A DNA stretch of 54,550 nucleotides from an uncultured Bacteroidales bacterium. Lineage in GTDB: Bacteria > Bacteroidota > Bacteroidia > Bacteroidales > JAFGXI01. How positions within the stretch are numbered: the stretch's first letter is position 1; every line of letters begins with the position of its first letter. The translations under genes and the position numbers were made by a program. The stretch is taken from contig CAMZKE010000021.1 in assembly GCA_947311115.1 (NCBI GenBank), forward strand, positions 1-54,550, given 5' to 3'. Under the pieces are notes generated by a model that worked only from the letters and a program-made list of their open reading frames with translations, ran no database searches and was not told the DNA's origin. Positions 8,823 through 17,728 of this stretch are shown here, piece after piece.

Positions 8823-9356
8823 AACACTATCTTTAAACTCAGTAACTGACTGTCCTGTAATTTTCTTAAATTGAGTTGAAAGGTGCTGAACACTGCTGTA
8901 ATCCATCATATATGCAATTTCGCTAAGGGTGTATTCGTCGGTTTTTATTAGCTGTTTAGCTTTGTTTATTTTTTGAAGTATTATGTACTTTTCTAAAGTA
9001 GTTTTTTCGTATTTAGAAAAAAGTTTTGCCATATGCTGATAACTTAAGCCAATTTTTTCAATTAAATAATCAGATTTTCTAATAATTGAGTTTACATTAT
9101 TCATATTGTAAACAAGCTCGAAAACGGCGTGTTTAATTTTTTCAATAGTTATTAAATCCTTGCTTTCTAATATTGAAAAACCCTCGGCATTAATAGTATC
9201 GGTAAATAGTTTTTCTGTATGTTGTTTGGTTATTTCAATTTCAATATAGCCTAATTTAATATTTATTATTTTAAAACCTTTATTGTTTAAAATCAGTTTT
9301 AAAAATTTAATACAGCATGTGCAAGACATATTTTTTATGAAAAAACTTTTTTTCAT
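8817..9356 (-). CDS. AraC-family regulator with HMA-like N-terminus
   Basis: The 179 residues end in an AraC-type double helix-turn-helix (about 85-175, with LSEIAYMMDYSSVQHLSTQFKKITG). The N-terminal 70 residues resemble a heavy-metal-associated fold, with MSCTCC giving a CxxC pair at C12 and C15. Similar short regulators are common in Bacteroidota, but a metal ligand has not been shown for this one. The ATG directly follows the TAA of the upstream DUF6427 gene, so the two are translationally adjacent. The 3' end overlaps the cyclase-HD gene by 6 bases. Confidence 0.8.
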   Translation of the reverse strand: MKKSFFIKNMSCTCCIKFLKLILNNKGFKIINIKLGYIEIEITKQHTEKLFTDTINAEGFSILESKDLITIEKIKHAVFELVYNMNNVNSIIRKSDYLIEKIGLSYQHMAKLFSKYEKTTLEKYIILQKINKAKQLIKTDEYTLSEIAYMMDYSSVQHLSTQFKKITGQSVTEFKDSVL

Positions 9357-10343
9357 TTAGCTATATACTTGAAGCAAAATAAAGCCAATTATTAAAATTG
9401 TAAATGAAAATTCTGACCAAAATTTACTTTTTATATTAACATAAAAATCGGTTATTAATAATGATATAGGTGCAGCTGTAATTATCATCATTTCCATATT
9501 AGAAAAAGGTAATAAAAAATATGTTCCTATATTGTAAAGAGCAAGGAATAAAAATATTGATAAATACTTTCTTGAACTTATTTTTTTTGTTCCAAAATTA
9601 TTTGAAAAACTTAAAATTGAAATAATAAGTAGTAAAATAAGCCATCCGTAAAAAATATAACTAAATATATTATTATCGAAATTATAGTTTGTTTGTGTTA
9701 TGTAATTCCAAATAGATTCGGTGTAAATAAATAATTTATCATTAATAAACAAAATGCCAGCCGAAAGAATTAGAGGGGTAATAAATCCTGAAATAATTAC
9801 TAAAAACTCTTTAAATTTTACTGTATGTAGAACTATGTAAGCTATTAATAATATCGGCAATAAGAGCAAGGCATTTAAATAGAATAAACCGGCTATAGAT
9901 AAAAATAAACCGGAATTAAAAAGTTCGGTATTTGGACGTATTTTTTTAAATGAATGAAATAACCAATTTATTGAAAATAAGATGAAAAAATTTGCAAATA
10001 TTGCCGGTGTAGCAAATTTGGTTAATGTACTACTGCTTATTATTAATAAAAATATAAACGAATGTAAATAACTTCGTTGTTTAATGAAAATAAAGTTTTT
10101 ATTAAGGTTAGCTAAATAAAAACTTTGACCTAAAGCTAATATTAAAGTTACAATAAGTGAAATGTAACAATTTGAATTAACAAATGAATTAAATAAAGCG
10201 TAAAGAGGCATTGTAACCGACCTATTTGCAGTGAAATTTTCTAAGTTGCAATTAATAAAGCCTGTTAACCATAACAAAATTGCTGTTAATGGTATTAACA
10301 GAATTAGATATGCTTGGTTTGTTTTATAAATCTTTAAAAACAT
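9357..10343 (-). CDS. DUF6427 integral membrane protein
   Basis: The 328 residues are almost entirely hydrophobic, with roughly nine or ten membrane segments, and begin MFLKIYKTNQAYLILLIPL. This fits DUF6427, a membrane family found in Bacteroidota with no assigned function. The gene lies 65 bases after purD and runs directly into the AraC-HMA gene. No transporter or enzyme motif is visible. Confidence 0.7.
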   Translation of the reverse strand: MFLKIYKTNQAYLILLIPLTAILLWLTGFINCNLENFTANRSVTMPLYALFNSFVNSNCYISLIVTLILALGQSFYLANLNKNFIFIKQRSYLHSFIFLLIISSSTLTKFATPAIFANFFILFSINWLFHSFKKIRPNTELFNSGLFLSIAGLFYLNALLLLPILLIAYIVLHTVKFKEFLVIISGFITPLILSAGILFINDKLFIYTESIWNYITQTNYNFDNNIFSYIFYGWLILLLIISILSFSNNFGTKKISSRKYLSIFLFLALYNIGTYFLLPFSNMEMMIITAAPISLLITDFYVNIKSKFWSEFSFTILIIGFILLQVYS

Positions 10344-10408
10344 CTATTTGTATTTGTGGTGCTTTAATACCGCAATTTATGATATTGTATTTACATTTCA
10401 AAATTTGA

Positions 10409-11677
10409 TTATAAATCAAAGCCAATATCACGGCGATAATATTTACCTTCAAAATTTATAATTTCAGCACTTTCAAACGATTTTTTTAATGCTTCATTTT
10501 TATTATTTCCAAACGAAGTAAGTGCAATAACTCTACCTCCGGAGGTTAATACTTTATTGCCTTCTTGTTTTGTACCTGCATGAAATACAATGCTTTCGGC
10601 TACTTTTTCAACACCTGAAATTTCTTTACCTTTAGCATAATTTTCAGGGTATCCACCGGAAACAAGCATTACTGTAGTAGCTGTTTGTTCATCAATTTTA
10701 ATATTAGTTTTATTTAAACTGCCATTATACGTAGCTGTAAATAAATCTAATAAATCTGACTTTATTCTTGGTAAAACTACTTCTGTTTCCGGGTCGCCCA
10801 TACGCACATTGTATTCCACAACTTTAGGCGTTCCGTCAATATTCATTAAACCAATAAAAATAAAACCTTTATAATTTATACCTTCCTGTTTTATTCCATT
10901 TATAGTTGGCTCAATAATAGTTTTAGTTACAATTTTTGTAAACTCAGCATTTGCAAACGGAACCGGCGAAATTGCTCCCATTCCACCTGTGTTTAAACCT
11001 GTTTCGCCTTCGCCAATACGCTTATAATCTTTGGCTTCAGGCAAAAGTACATAATTTGTGCCATCGGTTAATACAAAGTACGAAACCTCAATTCCTTTCA
11101 TAAATTCTTCAATAACAACGGTTGCACTTGCATTACCAAATTTGCCATCAAACATTTCTTTTAAGGACTGCTTAGCTTCATCTAAATCATCAATAATCAA
11201 CACACCTTTGCCGGCAGCTAAGCCATCGGCTTTAAGCACATACGGAGCTTGCAAACTATCTAAAAAAGCATAAGCTTCGTTTATTGTATCGATACTGAAA
11301 TTACCATATTTAGCGGTAGGAATATTATATTTTTGCATAAATTCTTTAGAATATGCTTTGCTTCCTTCAAGCATTGCTCCTTGTGCGTCAGGACCAATTA
11401 TTGCGATATTTTTTAGTTTAGAATCATTGCTAAAAAAATCAACAATACCATTAACAAGCGGGTCTTCCGGACCAACCACTACCATTTGTATATTTTCAGC
11501 TAATACTAAATCCTTTATTTTTTGAAAATCGTTTACTGATATTTCAATATTTGTGCAAAACTCAGCAGTTCCGGCATTGCCGGGTGCTACAAAAATTTTA
11601 TCGGCATTTTTGCTTTGCGATAATTTCCATGCAAATGTATGCTCTCTTCCACCTGCTCCTATAACTAATATGTTCAT
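10409..11677 (-). CDS. purD: Phosphoribosylamine-glycine ligase
   Basis: The 422-residue length is usual for PurD, which joins glycine to 5-phosphoribosylamine using ATP in purine synthesis. The N-terminus carries GAGGREHTFAWKL and VAPGNAGTA. The ATP-grasp region includes ADGLAAGKGV and, later, GFIFIGLM and EYNVRMGDPE. Cytoplasmic. It follows the NdpA-like gene after a 75-base spacer of GAGATAT-like repeated bases and precedes the DUF6427 gene. No other purine gene is in the window. Confidence 0.97.
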   Translation of the reverse strand: MNILVIGAGGREHTFAWKLSQSKNADKIFVAPGNAGTAEFCTNIEISVNDFQKIKDLVLAENIQMVVVGPEDPLVNGIVDFFSNDSKLKNIAIIGPDAQGAMLEGSKAYSKEFMQKYNIPTAKYGNFSIDTINEAYAFLDSLQAPYVLKADGLAAGKGVLIIDDLDEAKQSLKEMFDGKFGNASATVVIEEFMKGIEVSYFVLTDGTNYVLLPEAKDYKRIGEGETGLNTGGMGAISPVPFANAEFTKIVTKTIIEPTINGIKQEGINYKGFIFIGLMNIDGTPKVVEYNVRMGDPETEVVLPRIKSDLLDLFTATYNGSLNKTNIKIDEQTATTVMLVSGGYPENYAKGKEISGVEKVAESIVFHAGTKQEGNKVLTSGGRVIALTSFGNNKNEALKKSFESAEIINFEGKYYRRDIGFDL

Positions 11678-11752
11678 TTTTTTTAGATTTTGAGATATGA
11701 GATATATGAAGTGAGATTTAGTGTCTCATGTTTTATATCTTATGTTTAATTT

Positions 11753-12802
11753 TTACTCCTCGCTATTATAATAAAGTTTATAATATTTCATTTTGTTTTC
11801 TTCGTTAAAACCTTTTTCAATATATTCAGGTTTTGAATGGACATAAATATGGAAATTTTTATCTAATTTAATTATTGAACGAAAATATTTATTGTTTGCT
11901 TTAAATGCACTTTTAGATATGTCGAAATTGTCTTCTATTGGCGGTAAGTCCGAACTTTCTATATATTCGTTTTTGTAATCGTTAAATGCTTGTACTACTG
12001 ATTCTTCGCCAATTACATCGTTCTCGAAAGTACCTTCATCAAACTGCTCTTTTTCTTTAAAATATTGTTGAGTACGTTGTAAAAATGCAATTTTATCTTG
12101 CGTTTCCACTTCGTTTTCTTCGTTTAAAACATGTTCGCTAAACCCTTTCACTATGTCAAGAAAATTACTTGTTTTTGTGTAATTATCTTTTCGTGGAGTT
12201 ACATTTAAAAATTCATCTTTCCAATAAGCGGCCTCGTTACTTTTGTTAAGTTTATCAACAATACTAATTTTGTATCCGGTATCGTCTTCATCGTTAAAAA
12301 TTAAGCATCCTTTTTCAAGTTTTTTAATGTTAATTCCTGTATCGTGTGATACTTCAAGATTACTGTTTTTTTCAAAAACTTTAATAAAATTGTCTTTTGT
12401 TTCCGATTTAAAAATACCAATTGCATCAACCTCAAGCTCGTCAACAAGTACATTATCGAAATACACAACATACATTTCGCCTGCTGTAATTTTAGGATGA
12501 ACAGATACGTTGTATAAATGCCATGCAATTTTTTCTGATTTTTCAATGAAATTTTCATCAGGGTTGTTAAAAAGCTCTTTAACTAAATTGTACAGTGTGT
12601 TTTGGTCTAAATTATCGTCGTGAGTAAATTCGTAAAACTCTTCCGATTTAAAAGGAGTTAAGAAATATTTCATTAATAAATCGTTAACTTCTTCATCTAA
12701 TACAGCAGGGCTTTTCGATAGGTTAACGCCTTCGTTATCGGCTTTTTTTCCAATGCCGTGAATTATTATTTTTTTAAGCGATGTATCTGTAAATTCGAAC
12801 AT
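11753..12802 (-). CDS. NdpA/YejK-like nucleoid-associated protein
   Basis: The 349-residue protein fits the NdpA (37-kDa nucleoid-associated) family. It begins with IIIHGIGKKADNEGVNLS, contains the conserved GEMYVVYFDN near residue 112, and ends with an acidic region. Members bind the nucleoid in proteobacteria, but their molecular role is poorly defined. The gene starts 1 base after the acyl-CoA ligase stop, in the lpxH-ligase-ndpA operon. No nuclease or enzyme motif is seen. Confidence 0.75.
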   Translation of the reverse strand: MFEFTDTSLKKIIIHGIGKKADNEGVNLSKSPAVLDEEVNDLLMKYFLTPFKSEEFYEFTHDDNLDQNTLYNLVKELFNNPDENFIEKSEKIAWHLYNVSVHPKITAGEMYVVYFDNVLVDELEVDAIGIFKSETKDNFIKVFEKNSNLEVSHDTGINIKKLEKGCLIFNDEDDTGYKISIVDKLNKSNEAAYWKDEFLNVTPRKDNYTKTSNFLDIVKGFSEHVLNEENEVETQDKIAFLQRTQQYFKEKEQFDEGTFENDVIGEESVVQAFNDYKNEYIESSDLPPIEDNFDISKSAFKANNKYFRSIIKLDKNFHIYVHSKPEYIEKGFNEENKMKYYKLYYNSEE

Positions 12803-12803
12803 T

Positions 12804-14735
12804 TTATTTTAGTTTAAAAATATTATTTATTATTTTTTTATTTATTTCGTTATTTGGTTTGTTTCCCTCAGCAGTGTACATTTTTTCAATGTCTTGATGG
12901 TATCTTTCTTCAATTTTATGACGAACCATTTTCATTGTAGAGTTTATCATATGGTTTTGCTCAGAAAAAGGCTCTTCTATTATGCGATAAGTTGAAGGAA
13001 TCCATTTTTTAGGAAATTTATTCTTAAAACTATGGTGATTTTTAAAATTATGTAATGATGAGTTTATTTCGTTTATTAATTCGCTAGCTTGAGTTATATT
13101 TTTTTTGTTAATTAGATTACTAACTTTTTCATTATTAAGTGTTATTAATGCAGTTGTAATTTTTTTATGGTCGTTATAAAGCATAACCTGCTCAATAAGT
13201 TTAGAGTTATTTACAATGGCTTCTTCAATTTCTTCAGGCGAGTATTTTTCGCCATCATCAGAAATTAATAATGCTTTTGCTCTACCGGTAACAACAAGAA
13301 AATCATCATTATCAAAATAACCTAAATCGCCTGTATATAACCAGCCGTTTTTAATTGTATCAGCCGTTTCTTTAGGGTTTTTGTAGTAGCCTTTCATTAC
13401 ATTATCGCCCTTAATAATAATTTGCCCTTTTTTATTTGGTGGTAATTCGTTGCCATTATCATCAACAATTTTACATTTTATCGAAGGAAAAATTTTACCC
13501 GAAGTTCCAAGTTTATGTTCTGAAGGCGAATTTGCCGAAATTATTGGTGCGGCTTCTGTTAGTCCATACCCTTGATATACAGGAACTCCAATTGTATAAA
13601 AAAATTCTTGCTGACTAATACCTAATAAGGCTCCACCACCAACAAAATAGTTTATTTTACCACCCCAAATTTCTTTTAATTTACCAAATATTAATGCTTT
13701 TGCAAGAAAATAAGCCGGTGTATTTATTAATTTTGTGATAATACCGGCTTTTTTATATCCATTTTTATTTATTGCTATTCCTGCTTTTAATCCTGCATTA
13801 AAAATACTATTAATTAAGCCTCCTTTTTTTGCAACACCGTCTTTTATTTTATTCATAAAATTGCCGGTAAGTGCAGGTACTGTAAGTAAAAAATCTGATT
13901 GTATTTCTTTAAGGTTTATTGGAATGTTTTTCAATGTATTCATTCCGCCACCTCTAGCATCAACAAAATAAAGGGTTATGCCTTTTATTAATCCTGTGAA
14001 AATACCTACAGTATGGGCAAAAGAGTGGTCGCAAGGTAAAATAAGTAGTGATTTAAAATCTTGCGGAACTTTAAATACTTTTATTGCATCGTTACAGTTT
14101 GCCCAATAGTTTTTATGTGTAAGCATTATTCCTTTTGGGTTTCCGGTAGTACCTGATGTGTATGAAATTGTAACGGTATCATCAATTTTTTGATTTGCTT
14201 TTATTTCGGATAATTCTTTTATATTTTTCTCGAAATTGTGTTTGCCAATTTCTATTATCTGATTGTAAGAAAATATTCTATCTGCCGAAATATTATATTT
14301 TTTGGCAAGACTTCTAGCAAAATCAATATCATCATCAAGATAATAATATTCTAATTCTTTATTTTCAAATTTGTTTGAAACCTTAAAAACTTTTTCGATG
14401 TAATTCTTTGAAACAAATATACCTTTTGCTTCGCTGTGATTAAGCCTATATGGTATTTCTTCTGGTTGTAGTTTTATAGATAACGGAACAGATACAGCTC
14501 CTGCTGTAATAATACCTATTTCGCTAATCACCCAACTTGCCTTGCCTTCTGATAAAATAACATAATTGTCATTTTTTTTACATCCTTGCAAAAGTAAAAA
14601 TGAAGCAATGTGGATACTTAATTCTTTAGTTTTTGCAAAAGTTACTTCTTGCCAGCCTTTGTCAGTTTTATTTGCAACATATGGTTTTTCTCCAAAGTTT
14701 TTAACAGCATTATCGAGTATATTAATTATTGTCAT
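12804..14735 (-). CDS. Long-chain acyl-CoA ligase (AMP-forming)
   Basis: The 643 residues match long-chain fatty-acid-CoA ligases, which activate fatty acids through an acyl-adenylate. The AMP-binding loop SYTSGTTGNPKGIMLTH lies near residues 191-207. YQGYGLTEAAP (motif A5), LYTGDLGYF and the C-terminal VVTGRAKALLI with EKYSPEE follow in order. There is no signal peptide. The start overlaps the LpxH-like gene by 4 bases (ATGA), so translation is probably coupled. A role in fatty-acid recycling for membrane lipids would fit the LpxH neighbour, but this is inference. Confidence 0.9.
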   Translation of the reverse strand: MTIINILDNAVKNFGEKPYVANKTDKGWQEVTFAKTKELSIHIASFLLLQGCKKNDNYVILSEGKASWVISEIGIITAGAVSVPLSIKLQPEEIPYRLNHSEAKGIFVSKNYIEKVFKVSNKFENKELEYYYLDDDIDFARSLAKKYNISADRIFSYNQIIEIGKHNFEKNIKELSEIKANQKIDDTVTISYTSGTTGNPKGIMLTHKNYWANCNDAIKVFKVPQDFKSLLILPCDHSFAHTVGIFTGLIKGITLYFVDARGGGMNTLKNIPINLKEIQSDFLLTVPALTGNFMNKIKDGVAKKGGLINSIFNAGLKAGIAINKNGYKKAGIITKLINTPAYFLAKALIFGKLKEIWGGKINYFVGGGALLGISQQEFFYTIGVPVYQGYGLTEAAPIISANSPSEHKLGTSGKIFPSIKCKIVDDNGNELPPNKKGQIIIKGDNVMKGYYKNPKETADTIKNGWLYTGDLGYFDNDDFLVVTGRAKALLISDDGEKYSPEEIEEAIVNNSKLIEQVMLYNDHKKITTALITLNNEKVSNLINKKNITQASELINEINSSLHNFKNHHSFKNKFPKKWIPSTYRIIEEPFSEQNHMINSTMKMVRHKIEERYHQDIEKMYTAEGNKPNNEINKKIINNIFKLK

Positions 14736-15481
14736 TCTTCAAACTTTAATAAATTAACATTTTCGCCATCAAATTCGGCATATGTAAAATTATAAATCCA
14801 ATCGCCTAAATTTATATATTTAGATTTTCCTATCATTAATTCTAAAGGAATATGTCGGTGTCCGTATATCATAAAATCAAAATATTCTTTCTCTAAAAGC
14901 ATTTTGGAATACATTATAAGCCATTCTTTATCTTCGCCTTTAAAAATAAGCTGTTCCTCTTCTTCAGCATATCGCTTTTTGCGAGATAAAAAATTAGCAA
15001 ACGATACTGCAAAATTTGGGTGTAAACGTGCAAAAAACCATTGTAATATAGGGTTTGTAAATCCGGCTTTCATAAATTTAAAACCTTTATCCCAAGGTCC
15101 TAAACCATCGCCGTGAGCGAGATAAAACTTTTTACCGTTTATTTCTTTTGTTATTGGTTTTCTATGAAGTATTACTCCCGATTCGTTTGGTAAATAATCG
15201 TAAACCCAAATATCATGATTTCCTGTAAAGTAATGAACGGGAATACCACTATCGGTTATTTCGGCAAGTTTTCCTAAAAACCTAGTGTAACCTCTCGGAA
15301 CAACGTGTTTATATTCGTGCCAAAAGTCAAAAATATCGCCAAGTAAATAAATTTCTTCTGCATTGCCTTTAATTTTATCAAGCCAACGAACAAATTTTTT
15401 TTCGCGCTCTAAACTTGCCTCAGGCGTTGGTAAACCCAAATGTACATCAGATGCAAAATATATTTTCTTGTTATTTTTCAA
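14732..15481 (-). CDS. UDP-2,3-diacylglucosamine diphosphatase, LpxH-like
   Basis: The 249-residue calcineurin-type metallophosphoesterase resembles LpxH, which cleaves UDP-2,3-diacylglucosamine to lipid X in lipid A synthesis. Metal ligands are visible in order: D12 and H14 (SDVHLG), D49 (LLGDIFDFW), N88-H89-D90 (TGNHDIW), the LAHGDG histidine and YGHRH near the C-terminus. FDFW and the LAHGDG segment are typical of the LpxH branch. It is the first gene of the lpxH-ligase-ndpA operon and has its own -7 element at 15499-15506. It could be a paralogue with another nucleotide-lipid substrate. Confidence 0.8.
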   Translation of the reverse strand: MKNNKKIYFASDVHLGLPTPEASLEREKKFVRWLDKIKGNAEEIYLLGDIFDFWHEYKHVVPRGYTRFLGKLAEITDSGIPVHYFTGNHDIWVYDYLPNESGVILHRKPITKEINGKKFYLAHGDGLGPWDKGFKFMKAGFTNPILQWFFARLHPNFAVSFANFLSRKKRYAEEEEQLIFKGEDKEWLIMYSKMLLEKEYFDFMIYGHRHIPLELMIGKSKYINLGDWIYNFTYAEFDGENVNLLKFEE

Positions 15482-15498
15482 TATTTTTTTGTTTCGTA

Positions 15499-15506
15499 CA
15501 AAAGTA
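15499..15506 (-). promoter_or_regulatory. -7 promoter element for the lpxH operon
   Basis: On the minus strand this reads TACTTTTG, an exact match to the Bacteroidota -7 consensus TAnnTTTG, 18 bases upstream of the start codon. No clear -33 TTTG lies at the expected distance, so the assignment is moderate. The same octamer serves the divergent tRNA gene. Confidence 0.45.
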
Positions 15507-15540
15507 AATAAAACATTTGTAAGATTTTTTTTTAAAAGTA

Positions 15541-15571
15541 TTTTGTTAATTAAAAAAAACTATTACTTTTG
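15541..15571 (+). promoter_or_regulatory. Bacteroidota-type promoter of the tRNA gene
   Basis: A -33 element TTTTG (15541-15545) and a -7 element TACTTTTG (15564-15571) are separated by 18 bases. They end 25 bases before the tRNA gene. This matches the TTTG / TAnnTTTG pattern of the main sigma factor in this phylum. Confidence 0.65.
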
Positions 15572-15596
15572 CACTCTCATTCACAATAAGTGAATA

Positions 15597-15670
15597 GGTC
15601 CCTTAGCTCAGCTGGTTAGAGCACCTGACTCATAATCAGGGGGTCCAAGGTTCGAGCCCTTGAGGGACCA
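15597..15670 (+). tRNA. tRNA with anticodon CAT (elongator Met or lysidine-modified Ile2)
   Basis: The 74-base cloverleaf has acceptor GGTCCCT/AGGGACC, a D arm GCTC...GAGC, an anticodon stem CCTGA/TCAGG with loop CTCATAA, a T arm CAAGG-TTCGAGC-CCTTG and discriminator A. CCA is not encoded. The loop gives anticodon CAT. The C4-G69 and C5-G68 acceptor pairs are those reported as favouring TilS recognition in E. coli tRNA-Ile2, so the isoleucine identity is a real possibility. The gene borders the restriction-modification locus. Confidence 0.93.
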
Positions 15671-15680
15671 CTTAAAAATC

Positions 15681-15710
15681 AAAGGTTTACAGCAATGTAA
15701 ACCTTTTTTG
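15681..15710 (+). terminator. Rho-independent terminator after the tRNA
   Basis: A perfect 10-base stem, AAAGGTTTAC / GTAAACCTTT with loop AGCAAT, runs into a T tract 10 bases after the tRNA. Confidence 0.9.
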
Positions 15711-16039
15711 TTTTAAAATTCTCAAACAATTTTCAAACATTTAGTTGTATATATTGTTTCGATTATTTGAGGTTAATAACTTATTGAGGATATATTTTAT
15801 TGGTTGTTTAAAATTTGATTTTTAATTTCTACATAATATTTAATTCTAAATGACTCCACTAACTAAAACAAAAAAATGAGGTTAAATGCAAGTTCAACCT
15901 CTTTAATTATTTTTAGTTATAATATATTAATTTTTAATTTGTAAAACTACTATTGATATATACTATTTTTTTATTTTTTTACTAAAAGTAAAAAATATAA
16001 CTAAATAATAATAAAGCTGTACTATTATTGAGTTTTAGG

Positions 16040-16075
16040 ATGTTATTTTTTTTGAAATAATAAAAAAAATAACAT
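16040..16075 (+). repeat. Perfect 14-base inverted repeat upstream of hsdM
   Basis: ATGTTATTTTTTTT and AAAAAAAATAACAT face each other across an 8-base loop. The element ends 20 bases before the candidate -33 of hsdM. It could be an operator, or a boundary terminator that blocks read-through into the locus. Confidence 0.6.
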
Positions 16076-16095
16076 TTTGTAGCCAAACAACAATA

Positions 16096-16128
16096 ATTGT
16101 ATCTATATAAAAAAAAATATTACTTTTA
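16096..16128 (+). promoter_or_regulatory. Candidate promoter of the restriction-modification operon
   Basis: ATTG (16096-16099), 21 bases, then TACTTTTA (16121-16128) is one base off the consensus in each element. Transcription would start near 16135, giving a leader of only about a dozen bases before hsdM. Confidence 0.4.
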
Positions 16129-16147
16129 TAAAAAATAAGAAAAGTAT

Positions 16148-17719
16148 ATGAGTGAAGACCAAAAAAAACAACTCGAACAGCAACTTTGGAACATAGCCAA
16201 CGAGTTGCGTGGAAAAATGAATGCCGATGAGTTCCGTGATTATATACTCGGATTTATTTTCTACAAATATCTATCGGAAAAAATGTTTTTGTATGCCAAT
16301 CAAATACTAAAACCCGACGGTATAGATTACAAAAGCATAAAAGAAAATACAGAGCAAGGAAAAGAGTATATTGATGCCATTAGAGAAGAAGCCTTAGATA
16401 AATTAGGTTACTTTTTAAAACCATCGGAGCTATTTAGCGAAATTGCAAAGCGAGGAAACAACGATACAGCAGACGAGAGCAATTTTATAATAGAAGACGT
16501 TCAAACTATACTTAACAATATCCAAAACTCAACAATGGGAACAGAAAGCGAAGACGATTTCGACAATCTGTTTGAGGATATGGATTTGAATAGCACCAAG
16601 CTTGGCAAAACAACTGATGCCCGAAACAAACTAATTGCAAAAGTTCTTTCGCATCTCGATAAAATTGACTTTAAGCTTGAACATACTGAGCTTGATGTTT
16701 TAGGCGATGCCTACGAATACCTTATTGGGCAGTTTGCAAGTGGTGCAGGCAAAAAAGCAGGAGAGTTCTATACCCCACAAGAAGTAAGCAAGGTTTTAGC
16801 AAAGTTGGTAACTACTGGCAAAACAAAACTAAAATCTGTTTACGACCCTACTTGTGGCTCTGGTTCATTACTGTTGCGAGTAGCAAAAGAGGTAGAAGAA
16901 GTAAGCAATTTTTACGGGCAAGAGCTTAACCGAACCACCTATAACTTGGCTCGTATGAATATGATTTTGCACGATATTCATTATCGCAAGTTTGATATTA
17001 GACAAGAAGACACCTTAGAAAACCCACAGCATAAAGATATGCAGTTTGAAGCCATTGTTGCTAATCCACCATTTTCGGCACAATGGAGTGCAAGCCCTTT
17101 GTTTTTGAGTGACGATAGATTTAGCCAATACGGAAAATTAGCACCAAAAAGCAAGGCAGATTACGCCTTTGTGCAACATATGATACATTATTTGGGCGAA
17201 AACGGAACTATGGCTATTGTGTTGCCTCACGGTGTATTGTTTCGTGGTGCAGCCGAAGGACATATTCGCAAATACCTGATTGAAGACCGCAATTACCTTG
17301 ATGCCGTTATTGGTTTGCCTGCCAATATTTTTTATGGCACAAGTATTCCTACTTGTATTTTGGTATTTAAAAAATGCAAAGAACACCCCAACAATATTTT
17401 GTTTATTGATGCAAGTCAACATTACGAAAAAGTAAAAACACAAAACCACTTACGTGATGATGATATTAACAAAATTGTTGAAACCTACCGTAATAGAACT
17501 GCCGAAGACAAATACTCGTATGTTGCCGACATAAAAGAGGTAAAAGAAAACGATTACAACCTAAACATACCACGCTATGTAGATACATTTGAAGAAGAAG
17601 AACCCATTGATATTGATGCAGTAAGCAAAGAAATAAAAGCTATTGATATTGAAATTGCCAATAGCGATAAACTGATAGCCGTATTTTGTAAAGAATTAAA
17701 TATCTCAACACCTTTTTAA
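16148..17719 (+). CDS. hsdM: Type I restriction-modification system, methyltransferase subunit
   Basis: The 523-residue HsdM methylates adenine in the target site with S-adenosylmethionine and is the core of the HsdM2S methylase. The N-terminal HsdM helical domain covers about 5-150. The N6-adenine methylase domain follows, with FYTPQEVSKVLAKL (207-220), the SAM motif DPTCGSG (233-239) and the catalytic NPPF (306-309). Length is normal and nothing is missing. It is the first gene of a plus-strand cluster; the next gene starts 9 bases after its stop. Confidence 0.96.
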   Translation: MSEDQKKQLEQQLWNIANELRGKMNADEFRDYILGFIFYKYLSEKMFLYANQILKPDGIDYKSIKENTEQGKEYIDAIREEALDKLGYFLKPSELFSEIAKRGNNDTADESNFIIEDVQTILNNIQNSTMGTESEDDFDNLFEDMDLNSTKLGKTTDARNKLIAKVLSHLDKIDFKLEHTELDVLGDAYEYLIGQFASGAGKKAGEFYTPQEVSKVLAKLVTTGKTKLKSVYDPTCGSGSLLLRVAKEVEEVSNFYGQELNRTTYNLARMNMILHDIHYRKFDIRQEDTLENPQHKDMQFEAIVANPPFSAQWSASPLFLSDDRFSQYGKLAPKSKADYAFVQHMIHYLGENGTMAIVLPHGVLFRGAAEGHIRKYLIEDRNYLDAVIGLPANIFYGTSIPTCILVFKKCKEHPNNILFIDASQHYEKVKTQNHLRDDDINKIVETYRNRTAEDKYSYVADIKEVKENDYNLNIPRYVDTFEEEEPIDIDAVSKEIKAIDIEIANSDKLIAVFCKELNISTPF

Positions 17720-17728
17720 GAAAAGATT

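Larger units (their letters stand above)
15711..16147. other. Intergenic region between tRNA and restriction-modification locus
   Basis: These 437 very AT-rich bases carry no supported gene. They hold a 14-base inverted repeat at 16040-16075 and a possible promoter at 16096-16128. I saw no integrase remnant and no second copy of the tRNA 3' end. Confidence 0.7.

Noticed and set aside
11678-11752. Possible regulatory hairpin before purD
   Set aside because: The GAGATAT/ATATCTTATG-like repetition is imperfect and resembles simple-sequence drift, and no purine riboswitch fold was recognised.
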